Assembly (NCBI GenBank): GCA_947502835.1
Contig: CANNBJ010000005.1
Span: 166,429 to 230,428, forward strand
DNA length: 64,000 nt
Direction: 5' to 3'
DNA from: Bdellovibrionales bacterium
GTDB lineage: Bacteria; Bdellovibrionota; UBA1018; CAIMNF01
The notes under the pieces were generated by a model that had not been told where the DNA came from, made no database searches, and saw nothing but the letters and a program-made list of their open reading frames with translations. Shown here one piece after another: positions 8,567-19,233 of the stretch (position 1 is the stretch's first letter; each line of letters opens with the position of its first letter). Both the position numbers and the translations under genes were made by a program.

Positions 8567-8650
8567 TGGTGCCCAGGACTGGACTCGAACCAGCATGCTT
8601 TTGGCGCTCGCCCCTGAAACGAGTGCGTCTACCAATTCCGCCACCTGGGC
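8567..8650 (-). tRNA. tRNA-Leu (CAG anticodon)
   Basis: Read on the minus strand, the acceptor GCCCAGG pairs with CCTGGGC, followed by discriminator A and an encoded CCA. The D-arm is TGGCGGAATTGGTAGACGC, as in bacterial leucine tRNAs. The anticodon stem CTCGT/GCGAG holds the loop TTCAGGG, giving anticodon CAG for CUG. A long variable arm (class II) is followed by GGTTCGAGTCC. A terminator follows directly. Confidence 0.95.
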
Positions 8651-8691
8651 ACGTAAACCACTATGTAAGTGAGAACAGGGTAATCAAGAAG

Positions 8692-8767
8692 TGGTGGGTA
8701 GGGACGGAATCGAACCGCCGACACACGCCTTTTCAGGGCGTTGCTCTACCGACTGAGCTACCTACCC
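8692..8767 (-). tRNA. tRNA-Phe (GAA anticodon)
   Basis: Read on the minus strand, the acceptor GGGTAGG pairs with CCTACCC, followed by A and an encoded CCA. D-arm TAGCTCAGTCGGTAGAGCA is canonical. The anticodon loop CTGAAAA sits on the stem ACGCC/GGCGT, giving GAA. T-arm is GGTTCGATTCC. It lies 41 bases upstream of tRNA-Leu and is probably in the same transcript. Confidence 0.95.
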
Positions 8768-8829
8768 GTGCCGATTCTTGATCTGAGGGATCAGAGTTAG
8801 TCGAGAACCCCTGAAAACGCAACAGTCAT

Positions 8830-9141
8830 TCAGTTACGGGTCGATTTTTTGCGTCCCTGCCGGGCGCTCAATTTTTTTCCGTGAATGGGAGTTTCTGCCT
8901 GTTCCATCTCAAGGTTGACGGTTTCAGAACTGCCCGAATCGTAGGCAACCGAATCACCCTCTTCAGCGCTCCGTGCGTTTGATTCGAAGGAGGTGGGCAC
9001 CTCGCCATCAAAACCCGGCATGTAGATTTGATCGGAATACAGATCATCCATGTCGGTTCGAGGCACTGCGTTTACAGACGAACTGGCGCTCATGGCGAGC
9101 AGAATAAAAATGAAGCAGATCAATTCAGAGACGAATTTCAT
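8830..9141 (-). CDS. Small secreted acidic protein, unknown function
   Basis: A 103-residue protein with a signal peptide (MKFVSELICFIFILLAMSASSSVNA). The mature part is rich in Asp, Glu and Ser with a basic C-terminal tail (KKLSARQGRKKSTRN). GAGGAAAC just before the ATG is a good ribosome binding site. No cysteines remain after cleavage. No family is recognised. Confidence 0.55.
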   Translation of the reverse strand: MKFVSELICFIFILLAMSASSSVNAVPRTDMDDLYSDQIYMPGFDGEVPTSFESNARSAEEGDSVAYDSGSSETVNLEMEQAETPIHGKKLSARQGRKKSTRN

Positions 9142-9592
9142 GTTTCCTCACATTGTTCCGGCTTCGATCAGGACCTAACCCCTTAGACCCTCGAAGCCCC
9201 CCTTAAAACGTGACGAAGTGCTACCAAGCGGTGCGAAAAAGGTCAACGGAAAAGATTGAAAGAGCCATCGAAGATTGCGCCTTTCATTTCAGTTGGATCG
9301 TATAAAAATCTGAAATCTATGGTGTTTTTGCTCCCATAACCAGGTTTGTCCACGCGGCCGGATTTGGCAAAGGATGGGTGAGAAAAAAGGTAATCCAAAC
9401 GCACGAATGGTACGCTGGAGAGATTTTTCAGGCGCAATCTTCGGGGGCAGTTCGCGGAATATTCGTGCAAAATAGTCAAAAATGTGGAAAAATCTGCGCG
9501 CCTCGCGCTTGACATCCCGTGGGGCGGATCCATTACCGGATTCGGAAACAAGAACTCTTGCGATTTAAACCCAAAACCCTAGGAGGTACACA
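9142..9592. other. Gene-free interval upstream of groES with a possible promoter
   Basis: This 451-base stretch has no gene I can support. A minus-strand frame at 9243-9551 has no ribosome binding site and would run through the groES promoter region. A perfect TTGACA lies at 9509-9514, about 80 bases before groES, but the expected -10 (ATTACC at 9532-9537) is poor. No CIRCE inverted repeat (TTAGCACTC-N9-GAGTGCTAA) is present, so HrcA control is not indicated. Confidence 0.4.
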
Positions 9593-9880
9593 ATGCAAGT
9601 TCGTCCATTGCATGATCGCGTTCTCGTAAAGCGATTCGTAGAAGAAGAAAAGTCCAAAGGCGGAATCATCATTCCCGATACGGCAAAAGAAAAGCCGATT
9701 CAGGGTGAGATCATCGCAGTAGGCACCGGCCGCGTGGCTGAAGATGGTAAGGTTCGTCCTCTCGAAGTGAAAAAGGGCGACAAGGTTCTTTTCGGAAAGT
9801 ACTCCGGAACCGAGATCAAAATCGAAGGCGATGAATTCCTCATGATGCGTGAAGAAGACATCCTCGGAATCATTCAATAG
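9593..9880 (+). CDS. groES: Co-chaperonin GroES
   Basis: A 95-residue protein of full family length starting [13 protein letters not shown]. It has the mobile-loop region ([18 protein letters not shown], about 18-35) and the typical [15 protein letters not shown] segment. It forms the heptameric lid of GroEL in the cytoplasm. An ideal AGGAGG lies 8 bases before the ATG. groEL follows after 20 bases. Confidence 0.98.
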   Translation: MQVRPLHDRVLVKRFVEEEKSKGGIIIPDTAKEKPIQGEIIAVGTGRVAEDGKVRPLEVKKGDKVLFGKYSGTEIKIEGDEFLMMREEDILGIIQ

Positions 9881-9897
9881 AAACTAAGGAGAAATAA

Positions 9898-11535
<1,638 letters not shown>

Positions 11536-11547
11536 TTTCGATTTGAG

Positions 11548-11590
11548 AAAGCCCGCTTATGGCCGTTGGCCGTAGGCGGGCTTTTTTTTT
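11548..11590 (+). terminator. Rho-independent terminator after groEL
   Basis: A GC-rich stem (AAGCCCGC...GCGGGCTT) around an inner GGCCGTTGGCC repeat is followed by a run of nine T. It starts 13 bases after the groEL stop codon. Confidence 0.9.
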
Positions 11591-11606
11591 GGCTGAGGAA
11601 ACGGGT

Positions 11607-12371
11607 TTGGAGATTGAACCAAAAAGTCCGAAACAGAATACGGAAGACGCGCGTCTGAGATTTGATGAAATCCGGAGTTTGATTGACCGGAAGGAGTCTC
11701 TTCGCGGGTTTTACCTTGAGGTGTATCAGAAGTTCCAGGCCTGCCTTGAGCGGTGTCCGCCCGGGGGCTTGGTTCTTGAGCTCGGATCGGGTGCCGGTTT
11801 TTTGAGGGATCTCATTCCGGAGGTGCTCACGTCAGATGTGGTTGCCTATCCGGGACTCTCGATGAGTGTCGATGCAGCCCAGCTTCCTTTCGAGAATAGC
11901 AGTCTACGCGCAATCTTCATGTTCAATGTGTTCCATCATCTTCCTGACGTTGAGGCGTTCTTGCGGGAAGCGGAGCGATGTCTCCTTCCGGGAGGACGAA
12001 TCTTCATGGTGGATCAGCATCTCGGGCCGATTTCGTATCCAATCCTGAGATTCCTTCATCATGAGCCGATGGACCCGAGAGCTGTGAGTTGGTCGTTCCG
12101 GAGCTATGACCCGCTTTTGGGGGCAAACGGAGCTCTTGCATGGATCGTTTTCCGCAGGGATCTCGGGAAGTTTGAATCCTTATTTCCGAAACTCAGGTTG
12201 CTTCGCTACGAACCACACACGCCGCTCCGGTATTGGTGGATGGGAGGATTGAAATCGTGGTCCCTCCTGCCCTCATGGATGTGTGCATGGGCGAGGAGGG
12301 TGGACCAGGGGCTGAGCAGGATCTGGCCTGAGTCGGGGAGTTTTGTCGACATCGAGATCGTTCGGAATTGA
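11607..12371 (+). CDS. SAM-dependent methyltransferase (class I)
   Basis: The reading frame also contains an ATG at 11559, but that lies inside the groEL terminator. The TTG at 11607 has GAGG eight bases upstream and is the better start, giving 254 residues. The SAM-binding motif I LELGSGAGF, the PFENSSLRAIFMFNVFHHLPD block and LLPGGRIFMVDQH are typical of the Methyltransf_11 group. The substrate is unknown. The C-terminal part is rich in Trp and Arg. Confidence 0.75.
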   Translation: MEIEPKSPKQNTEDARLRFDEIRSLIDRKESLRGFYLEVYQKFQACLERCPPGGLVLELGSGAGFLRDLIPEVLTSDVVAYPGLSMSVDAAQLPFENSSLRAIFMFNVFHHLPDVEAFLREAERCLLPGGRIFMVDQHLGPISYPILRFLHHEPMDPRAVSWSFRSYDPLLGANGALAWIVFRRDLGKFESLFPKLRLLRYEPHTPLRYWWMGGLKSWSLLPSWMCAWARRVDQGLSRIWPESGSFVDIEIVRN

Positions 12372-12377
12372 GGGGAA

Positions 12378-13253
12378 TCAGCTCAGCAGGGATTCGAGAA
12401 TCGAGGGCGTAAGCAGGTAGTGCTCCGAGCAGAAGTCACAATCGATCTCCACGTTCTTATTCTCTTCAATCATGGAGCGTATCTCTTCATCACCGACGAG
12501 TTTGATGGATCTCTTGACCCGGTCGAGGGTGCAGCCGCACTTGAAGCGCAGGTCCTTCTCCTCGATGACGCTGAAGGATTGGTTCTCGAGAAGGTAGGAA
12601 AGCAAACGTGTCGGAGTGCTTCTCAGGCTTGCTTGAGAATCGAACTGGTGGAGTTTTTTCAAATGCTCTTCGATGAACTGGATGTCTGCATCCGAGGCCC
12701 CCGGCATCGCTTGGATCAGGAATCCCTCGGCGAGAACGATTTTGTCGTTCTCCATGAAGACCTCGATTCCCACCGCGGAATTCACCTGTTCTGACTGGAG
12801 CCAATAAAAAGTGAGGTCTTTGGCAAGATGGCCGGTGAGGAGGGGAACCGTACCGATGTAAGGCTTTGCCTCATCAAATTTGGTTCGGAGAACCGAAAGA
12901 AGACCGATCCCCCAAGGGCCGATGGAGCGCGCGAGTTTGATCTCCGCCGGATTCCGCTCAAGCACATAGCCCCGGATTTCCGCATCCGCATTCGCATCGA
13001 TCATGCTCTGGGTGCACCAACCGGAGCCTTGGATGTTGAGGTTGATCTTCTCTCCTGATTTGCAATAGGAAGACAAAATGAGTCCCGCGATGATGGATTC
13101 CGAGAGGGCCTTGGACCCTCCGGGGGAAAGGGCATGGCGTTCCGCAAGGAGACGGGAGATCTCGGTTGCGGTGATGGCCACTGCGCGGATGGTGCCGGAT
13201 CCGGAGATGCATTTTACCCATTTGTCGGTTTTGAAGGTGGTATCGATCGCCAT
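12378..13253 (-). CDS. hslO: Redox-regulated chaperone Hsp33
   Basis: A 291-residue protein of normal family length. The C-terminal zinc centre shows CGC and CDFC about 30 residues apart, the CxC-x(n)-CxxC arrangement that makes Hsp33 active under oxidative stress. The N-terminal domain carries family features such as GSGWCTQSMIDANADAEIRGY. It is cytoplasmic and ATP-independent. Confidence 0.93.
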   Translation of the reverse strand: MAIDTTFKTDKWVKCISGSGTIRAVAITATEISRLLAERHALSPGGSKALSESIIAGLILSSYCKSGEKINLNIQGSGWCTQSMIDANADAEIRGYVLERNPAEIKLARSIGPWGIGLLSVLRTKFDEAKPYIGTVPLLTGHLAKDLTFYWLQSEQVNSAVGIEVFMENDKIVLAEGFLIQAMPGASDADIQFIEEHLKKLHQFDSQASLRSTPTRLLSYLLENQSFSVIEEKDLRFKCGCTLDRVKRSIKLVGDEEIRSMIEENKNVEIDCDFCSEHYLLTPSILESLLS

Positions 13254-13268
13254 TGTGTTTCCGCCCGT

Positions 13269-13940
13269 CTAGAAGGTGAGTCCCGCATGGACCATGAACG
13301 AAAGGTAGGCCCCGCCCAAGGATCGCATGCTGTTGTCCGACGCCTTTTTTGAGGAGTCGAACATGGTGTTGTAGGTGGTCTGGGCACCGAAGAACACGGA
13401 ATTGCTGATCATGAGATCGATCCCGGTTCCAAGCTGCATTCCAAAGAGGAGGCCGCTCACGGTCGCATTATTTTCAGAATAGGAGGGATGATAAAACCCG
13501 AGACCGATCTTGGTGAATGGTACGAGGGAATCGAAATACGCAAGATTCGCGCGAAGTCCTGCGGAGAGGTTCCAGATGGACAGGGCTCCGCTTGAGTGGG
13601 AGTGGTATCCGAAGTTGGATTGGAAGGCAAAAAGGTCACTCACGCCGTAGGTGTAGTGAATCTCCGGTCCAATCGCATTTTCAAAACGGGTGAGAGAGCC
13701 AAGCAGAAACACTTGTCCCACGGCAAGGGAGAGATTGTGAGTTCCGGGAGACAATGGAGTTCGATCCGAATAAGATTCGGATTGGCTTTTGGGAGGAGTG
13801 GATTCGCGGGAGCTGCGGGAGAAAGTGGAATCTCCAGAAGCGTTTCTGGGATACGCGTGTGTGAAAGAAAAAACCGAACACACTCCAAATAGCGTAAAAA
13901 CCAGTGGAATTACTCCATATTTTGCGACTTTAACGCGCAT
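13269..13940 (-). CDS. Outer-membrane beta-barrel protein, unknown function
   Basis: A 223-residue protein with a signal peptide (about 1-29) and a Ser-rich linker. A series of amphipathic beta-strands follows with aromatic ends, finishing in MVHAGLTF. The terminal Phe and strand pattern are those of small outer-membrane barrels. It is 15 bases upstream of Hsp33 on the same strand. No specific family is recognised. Confidence 0.7.
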   Translation of the reverse strand: MRVKVAKYGVIPLVFTLFGVCSVFSFTHAYPRNASGDSTFSRSSRESTPPKSQSESYSDRTPLSPGTHNLSLAVGQVFLLGSLTRFENAIGPEIHYTYGVSDLFAFQSNFGYHSHSSGALSIWNLSAGLRANLAYFDSLVPFTKIGLGFYHPSYSENNATVSGLLFGMQLGTGIDLMISNSVFFGAQTTYNTMFDSSKKASDNSMRSLGGAYLSFMVHAGLTF

Positions 13941-14029
13941 ATTTAGAGTGTATTCGGTGTTTGATAAAGAAGCAAAGACTCAATCCGTCAATTTCAGTGA
14001 AATTCCGTCGGGAGTCAGGGTGCTGGCAC

Positions 14030-14395
14030 TTATTGATTCATGCTCGGAGCGCTACCCATGCTCGCTGAGCTGGATGCGGCAACTTCTGCTTCGATCGCGG
14101 CAAGTTCGTTCTTCAGACGGTCCTGGATGAACCCGGAGAATGAGCCATCACCACTTCGAATGATCGCCTTCAAAAGGTTGACTGATGGCTGGGATTTGGC
14201 CTTTCGCTCGCTTTCATAAAGAAGTTGAGTGAGGGTCGATGCTGTGATGTCGTTTTTGGTCTTGTTGTCGATCACGCGGACGTCTTCGCCGGCGCGAATC
14301 ATTTTTGCGATCTCATCGAGAGTCACATAGCTGGACTCATGAGTGTCGTAGAGTTTGCGGTTCTGGTAACGCTTGATTACTTTTGCTTCTTTCAT
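14030..14395 (-). CDS. PhaR-type regulator with PHB/PHA accumulation DNA-binding domain
   Basis: A 121-residue protein whose first 65 residues (IKRYQNRKLYDTHESSYVTLDEIAKMI) match the N-terminal DNA-binding domain of polyhydroxyalkanoate regulators. The remainder is a short helical, Ala/Ser-rich tail. It has AGGGGG ahead of the ATG. No PHA synthase or phasin gene is in the window, so the regulated targets are unknown. The 299 bases upstream of it, shared with the divergent TPR gene, hold no further gene. Confidence 0.8.
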   Translation of the reverse strand: MKEAKVIKRYQNRKLYDTHESSYVTLDEIAKMIRAGEDVRVIDNKTKNDITASTLTQLLYESERKAKSQPSVNLLKAIIRSGDGSFSGFIQDRLKNELAAIEAEVAASSSASMGSAPSMNQ

Positions 14396-14694
14396 ACTGC
14401 CCCCTACCTCTTCTGCGAGGATGTTAGCTGTCGTTAATGATCACGTTCTTACCCACGAACACCCGGACGGACTTTCAGGAACCATGTACCCCCGTTCGCA
14501 CGAAAACGAACGAGCATTCCTTGAGCAAGAGCCTTCTGGGTTTTGGCACTTTGACATGCTGCAATACCCGCTGGCAAAGGAATTGGTAACAACGAGATCG
14601 CTTAATGTCAAGAAAATCAACAAAAAGCATGGAGACATAAAGATTTCAGTTTCACCAGAGAACTGACGAAAAGGGGGATAAGGGAGACGATCCG

Positions 14695-16452
14695 ATGGGT
14701 GAGTCATTTTTTAAGGGATTGAAATCAAAAGAAAATTCGCAACATCCCCTGGCGGTTTTGTGTGTGCTTTGTCTTGCTGCGTGCGCATCCACAAGTGAGC
14801 AGGTCAAGAATGCGAACGATCACGCTCCCAAGAGGTTCGAAACAGCGGCGCAAGCCAGTTGGGAAAAAGGGGGGGTGGAGGCAAGTGCGGATTACCATTT
14901 CTCACTCGCCCAAGCCTACTCCCATGACGGAAAAGTGGATCGAGCCATCGAGGAGTTTCGGGCGGCTTTGGCCCATGATCCAAAGTCAGCCGTGATCCAT
15001 TCAAAACTCGCCGCGGAATATCTTCGAAAGGGCGCGGTGAGCTTCGCCATCGAAGAATGCAGGAAGGCTCTGGAGATCGAGCCCGATTCGGTGGATGTGA
15101 GGTTGATGCTCGGGGGAATCTATTCCTTGAACAACGAGGTGGATCTGGCCTTGAACGAATATGAATGGGTGTTGAGGATCGACCCTGCGAATGATGAGGC
15201 TGCGGTGTTCAAGACCCAGGTCCTCGTGGAAAAGCAGAAATATGAGGAGGCGCTCCGGTTCATCCGCAAATTCACCTCCAAGGTGAAGGATTCTGCGGCC
15301 GCATGGTTTTATCTCGGAAAGATGGAGCATTCCACGGATCACACCAATGAAGCAATCCGCGCCTTCCGCAATGCGATTGAAATCCGCCCCGGATTCAGCC
15401 AGGCGGCTTTGGCGTTGGGGCTCCTCTTCGAGGCCAATGCGCAGAATCGAAAGGCGGTCGAGGTTTACACCGGTCAGATGGAGGAAAAACCCGACATGCA
15501 CGTCGCAGGACGGCTTGTGACGATTCATCTGAAGGAAAACCGGGTGGAAGATGCGCTCAAGGTGTTGCAAACCATGGTCGCTCTGGATCCCGAGGACCTG
15601 AACACCCGGCTCCGGATGGGTCTCATCACGATGCAAAAAGGGGATTGGGCCGCAGCGCGGGTGATCCTCGAGGCGCTCCTTGCGAAGGTTCCGGATTCCG
15701 ACAAAGTGAACTACTACCTGGGCGCGATCTACGAGCAGGAAGGGCGGATCGAAGATACGCTCAAGCATTTGCAACGGGTCTCTCCCGAGTCGAAACTCTT
15801 TGAAGATGCCTTCATCCATGCGGCAGGCATCTATCGCCGCAGGAATGAGGCGGGAAAAGCGTTCGCCCTGATCCGCGACGCAATCCAGAAATCCCCTGAG
15901 AACCCCGGATTTTATCTTTTGATGGCCAGCATGTTCGAGGACGAGAAGAAGATCAGGGAGGCAAGTTCGGCGCTCACCGACGGACTGAAGCTCTTTCCCG
16001 AGGATCAGAAACTCCGTTATTTTCATGGAGCCATGCTCGAGAAACTCGGGGACACCGAGGGTGCGGTGCGGGAGATGGAGAAAATCCTGGAAAAGACCCC
16101 TGATCACGCAGACGCTCTCAATTTTGTCGCCTATACATGGACGACTCAAGGGGTCCGACTGAAGGATGCCGAGTCCATGCTGAAGAGGGCGATGAAACTG
16201 AAGCCCGACAATCCATTCATCCTGGACAGCTTCGGTTGGAACCAGTTCTTGCTCGGAAAGCATCAAAACGCACTCAAGTATCTTGAGAAAGCCGTGGGTT
16301 TGAAGGGGGATGAAGAAACGATCCTCCAGCACCTTCTCGAGGCGTACGCGAAAAACCAGATGCCTGAGCGTGCTCGCGAGACGCAAGGCAGGATAGATTC
16401 CCTGCAAACCAGGGATCCGGTCCGGGCTCCTGCTTCGGTTGAACAAAAGTAA
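14695..16452 (+). CDS. TPR-repeat lipoprotein
   Basis: A 585-residue protein with a signal sequence ending in a lipobox LAAC (Cys about 30), followed by about a dozen tetratricopeptide repeats to the C-terminus. TPR arrays act as protein-binding scaffolds. GGGAGA before the ATG supports the start. The gene is 23 bases upstream of a LolB-like lipoprotein. TPR-LolB pairs are known in other proteobacteria, so it may act in outer-membrane lipoprotein or surface assembly. Confidence 0.82.
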   Translation: MGESFFKGLKSKENSQHPLAVLCVLCLAACASTSEQVKNANDHAPKRFETAAQASWEKGGVEASADYHFSLAQAYSHDGKVDRAIEEFRAALAHDPKSAVIHSKLAAEYLRKGAVSFAIEECRKALEIEPDSVDVRLMLGGIYSLNNEVDLALNEYEWVLRIDPANDEAAVFKTQVLVEKQKYEEALRFIRKFTSKVKDSAAAWFYLGKMEHSTDHTNEAIRAFRNAIEIRPGFSQAALALGLLFEANAQNRKAVEVYTGQMEEKPDMHVAGRLVTIHLKENRVEDALKVLQTMVALDPEDLNTRLRMGLITMQKGDWAAARVILEALLAKVPDSDKVNYYLGAIYEQEGRIEDTLKHLQRVSPESKLFEDAFIHAAGIYRRRNEAGKAFALIRDAIQKSPENPGFYLLMASMFEDEKKIREASSALTDGLKLFPEDQKLRYFHGAMLEKLGDTEGAVREMEKILEKTPDHADALNFVAYTWTTQGVRLKDAESMLKRAMKLKPDNPFILDSFGWNQFLLGKHQNALKYLEKAVGLKGDEETILQHLLEAYAKNQMPERARETQGRIDSLQTRDPVRAPASVEQK

Positions 16453-16475
16453 GCGTTCAGGCATGCTCTCAGGGA

Positions 16476-17162
16476 ATGGTGAATTCCCGTCGAATCCCGG
16501 TCTTTGCGCTTCTGTGTGTTTTGCTCGTCCCTGCGTGCTCCACTGTGCCGATCCGCGATGAATCCGCGGTTTCGGTCGAGGAGGCGCGCGCCTGGCTTTC
16601 CCGATTTTGTTCGAAGGGTCCTCGAGCGATGAATGGAAGCCTCGTGTTCAAGGCAAAAACGCGCGAATTCAAGGGGCAGCATCCGGGGAATCTCAGGTTT
16701 GAGCCGGGGGGGGGATTCACGCTGGAGGTGACTCACATCCTCGGAGGAACCCTGATGAGGCTGACCAGCGACGGTCTCACCTATGCTCTTGAGATCCCTG
16801 CGAAGCCGCGTCTGAATCGCAAGGAAGAGACACGGTATCTGGGCATCGAGCTTCCCATCCTGAGAGGCTTGCTCCTCGGGGATCTTCCGTGCCCCCTCTC
16901 CGGGAAGGATGCGGAGTCGGTGGAAGTTTCAGGTGCGACGATCCGGCTTTCCTCCGGACCGTGGATCTGGGTGTATTCCCGCACCTCGCGAGGGGGTGAA
17001 AAGGTACCCTTCCAGGTCGAGCTTCTGCCTGCAGAGGGGGGAGTGGCTTCGTTCGTTCTCTCGATCGAAGAGTGGGATTCCGGGCGCTCCTTTGCACCAA
17101 AGGCGAAACTCACCACGCCGGAAGGGGAACTCAAGTGGGTCTGGAGAAGTCGGTCTTTATAA
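16476..17162 (+). CDS. Lipoprotein, possibly LolB-like
   Basis: A 228-residue protein with a signal peptide and lipobox LVPAC (Cys about 21). The mature part is a succession of beta-strands (NGSLVFKAK, FTLEVTHILGGTLMRLTSDG, FQVELLP), compatible with the LolA/LolB fold that carries lipoproteins to the outer membrane. The match is by layout and by position after a TPR gene, not by a firm motif. The pair is probably one operon. Confidence 0.5.
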   Translation: MVNSRRIPVFALLCVLLVPACSTVPIRDESAVSVEEARAWLSRFCSKGPRAMNGSLVFKAKTREFKGQHPGNLRFEPGGGFTLEVTHILGGTLMRLTSDGLTYALEIPAKPRLNRKEETRYLGIELPILRGLLLGDLPCPLSGKDAESVEVSGATIRLSSGPWIWVYSRTSRGGEKVPFQVELLPAEGGVASFVLSIEEWDSGRSFAPKAKLTTPEGELKWVWRSRSL

Positions 17163-17216
17163 ATTGTTTTTATTTATTTAATTCGATTCTTCTTTCAGCT
17201 ATGCTGCCCCGACAGC

Positions 17217-18215
17217 ATGGGATCGAACGATAAAATCCTCGAAGTAAAAAACCTGCAAACTTCGTTCTTCACGGACCGTGGCGAGCTCAAGGCCGTCGAT
17301 TCGGTCAGTTTTGATCTCTACGAGGGCAAGACCCTGGGTATTGTCGGCGAATCGGGCTGCGGCAAATCAGTCACCTCCCTCTCCATCATGAGGCTCATCC
17401 CGAATCCCCCGGGCCGGGTGGTGGGTGGCGAAATCCTTTACAAAGGGCGCGATCTTCTCAAGCTTGGAATGGAAGAAATGCGAAAGATCCGCGGCAACGA
17501 GATTTCGATGATCTTTCAGGAGCCGATGACCTCCCTGAACCCTGTCTTTACGATCGGCAATCAACTGATTGAGGCGATTCTCCTTCATCAGGACCTTTCC
17601 AAGACGGACGCGGTACACAAAGCCGTGGAAATGCTGAAGCTTGTGGGAATCCCTGCTCCCGAAAAACGAATCAAGGATTATCCGCATCAGCTTTCCGGTG
17701 GCATGAGGCAGCGGGTGATGATTGCGATGGCTCTCTCCTGCAATCCCAAGATTCTGATCGCAGATGAACCCACGACTGCCCTCGACGTGACAATTCAAGC
17801 CCAGATTCTCGATCTTCTCAGGGATCTACAGCAAAAAACCGGTCTTTCGCTGTTGCTGATCACGCATGATCTCGGAGTGGTCGCGGAGATGGCGCACGAG
17901 GTGGTGGTCATGTACGCGGGCAAAGTGGTCGAGCGTGCTTCCGTGATGGACCTTTTCAGGGCCCCGGCGCATCCCTATACGCAAGGGTTGCTGAACAGCA
18001 TTCCCGTGCTTTCCCGCGATCCGACGGGCAAAGTGAAGAAGTCAAGGCTTGAGCCGATTCCCGGAATTGTCCCGAGTCTGTTTGATCTGCCACAGGGGTG
18101 CCGCTTCCAGGAGCGATGTAAGAATGTGGCATCAGAATGCAAGGGCGAGGAGCCTCTTCTTCGTTCGTTTGCATCGAATCGCGAGGTCCGGTGCGTGAAG
18201 GCGGAAGTCCGATGA
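17217..18215 (+). CDS. dppD: Oligopeptide/dipeptide ABC transporter ATPase (DppD/OppD type)
   Basis: A 332-residue ATPase with Walker A GESGCGKS (about 44), signature [15 protein letters not shown], Walker [14 protein letters not shown] and the C-terminal oligopeptide-transporter extension with its cysteine cluster (GCRFQERC...EC...C). No clear ribosome binding site precedes the ATG, which lies 55 bases after the LolB-like gene. It pairs with the next gene. The permease genes normally beside it are absent. Confidence 0.92.
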   Translation: MGSNDKILEVKNLQTSFFTDRGELKAVDSVSFDLYEGKTLGIVGESGCGKSVTSLSIMRLIPNPPGRVVGGEILYKGRDLLKLGMEEMRKIRGNEISMIFQEPMTSLNPVFTIGNQLIEAILLHQDLSKTDAVHKAVEMLKLVGIPAPEKRIKDYPHQLSGGMRQRVMIAMALSCNPKILIADEPTTALDVTIQAQILDLLRDLQQKTGLSLLLITHDLGVVAEMAHEVVVMYAGKVVERASVMDLFRAPAHPYTQGLLNSIPVLSRDPTGKVKKSRLEPIPGIVPSLFDLPQGCRFQERCKNVASECKGEEPLLRSFASNREVRCVKAEVR

Positions 18216-18231
18216 GGGTGGAGAATTGACC

Positions 18232-19233
18232 ATGGAAAACCGGGAAGTGCTGTTGTCGGTCCGGAACCTCGTGAAGAAATTTCCAGTGAAGGGTGGAATC
18301 CTTGGCCGGGAAGTGGCGTCGGTAAAGGCCGTACAGGACGTGTCGTTTGACATTTATCGTGGCGAAACGCTTGGGCTTGTGGGCGAGTCCGGATGCGGAA
18401 AATCGACGTTAGGTCGCTGCATTCTGCGCTTGATCGAACCCACTTCGGGAGAGGTGTTGTTCAAGGGGAAAAACATCCTTGAGCTCGATTCCGGGGAAAT
18501 GCGGGCCCTGCGCCGGAACATGCAGATCGTATTCCAGGATCCTTTTGCATCCTTGAATCCGAGGATGACCATTGAAGAGATTCTTGGCGAGCCTCTTATC
18601 ATCCACAAGCTTGCAAACACAAAAGAAGAGCGAAGAAAGATCATTTACGAGTTGCTCGATCTCGTGGGACTCAGGCGTGAATCGATCTCGCGCTATCCCC
18701 ATGAGTTCTCGGGAGGGCAGCGCCAGAGGATCTGCATCGCGAGGGCTTTGGCCGTGAAGCCCGAGTTTTTGGTGTGCGATGAGCCTGTGTCCGCACTTGA
18801 TGTTTCGATCCAGGCCCAGATCGTAAACCTCATGCAGGATCTGCAAAAAGAACTCAAGCTCACCTATCTTTTCATTGCGCATGATTTGAAAGTCGTCGAG
18901 CACATCTCCAACCGGGTCGCGGTAATGTACCTTGGAAAAATTGCTGAAATGGCGAGTGCGGAGGAGCTTTATGCGAGGCCTGCGCACCCGTACACGCGGG
19001 CCCTTCTTTCCGCGATTCCGATTCCGGATCCGACGTACAAAAAGGAAAGGGTGATTCTCCAGGGCGATGTGCCCTCTCCGATTCACCCGCCGACGGGATG
19101 TTTTTTCCACCCTCGTTGTCCGGTTGCAAAAGAGCAATGCCGAACCGAGGCTCCGGCGCTTCGGTCCTCTGCTGTCGGATCCGACGGACATCGAGCCGCC
19201 TGCCATTATGCAAGTTTCGAGGTGAACCCATGA
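18232..19233 (+). CDS. dppF: Oligopeptide/dipeptide ABC transporter ATPase (DppF/OppF type)
   Basis: A 333-residue ATPase with Walker [10 protein letters not shown], signature [15 protein letters not shown], Walker [14 protein letters not shown] and the OppF-type tail [19 protein letters not shown] six bases earlier is in frame, but the ATG at 18232 is better placed after GGTGGAG. It works as a heterodimer with the preceding ATPase. Its stop overlaps the start of the pterin dehydratase gene (ATGA). Confidence 0.92.
   Translation: MENREVLLSVRNLVKKFPVKGGILGREVASVKAVQDVSFDIYRGETLGLVGESGCGKSTLGRCILRLIEPTSGEVLFKGKNILELDSGEMRALRRNMQIVFQDPFASLNPRMTIEEILGEPLIIHKLANTKEERRKIIYELLDLVGLRRESISRYPHEFSGGQRQRICIARALAVKPEFLVCDEPVSALDVSIQAQIVNLMQDLQKELKLTYLFIAHDLKVVEHISNRVAVMYLGKIAEMASAEELYARPAHPYTRALLSAIPIPDPTYKKERVILQGDVPSPIHPPTGCFFHPRCPVAKEQCRTEAPALRSSAVGSDGHRAACHYASFEVNP

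Noticed and set aside
8315-8644. Minus-strand open frame of 109 codons beginning MAELVDALVSGASAKS
   Set aside because: It is the translation of tRNA-Leu and its flank, a well-known false protein. No ribosome binding site or protein-like tail.
9243-9551. Minus-strand open frame (102 codons) upstream of groES
   Set aside because: It would start within the groES promoter region, has no ribosome binding site and no recognisable domain. A decayed gene cannot be excluded.
9480-9592. CIRCE operator expected before groESL
   Set aside because: No TTAGCACTC-N9-GAGTGCTAA inverted repeat or close variant is found between 9142 and 9593.
14543-14559. Sigma-54-like site TTGGCACTTTGACATGC upstream of the TPR lipoprotein
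   Set aside because: The GG and GC elements are 11 bases apart instead of 10, and the -12 TTGC is ATGC. NtrX control through this site is not supported.
15001-16464. Long minus-strand open frame (487 codons) opposite the TPR lipoprotein
   Set aside because: It is antisense to a clear TPR protein with repeats, lipobox and ribosome binding site. The antisense product shows no domain and no start signal.
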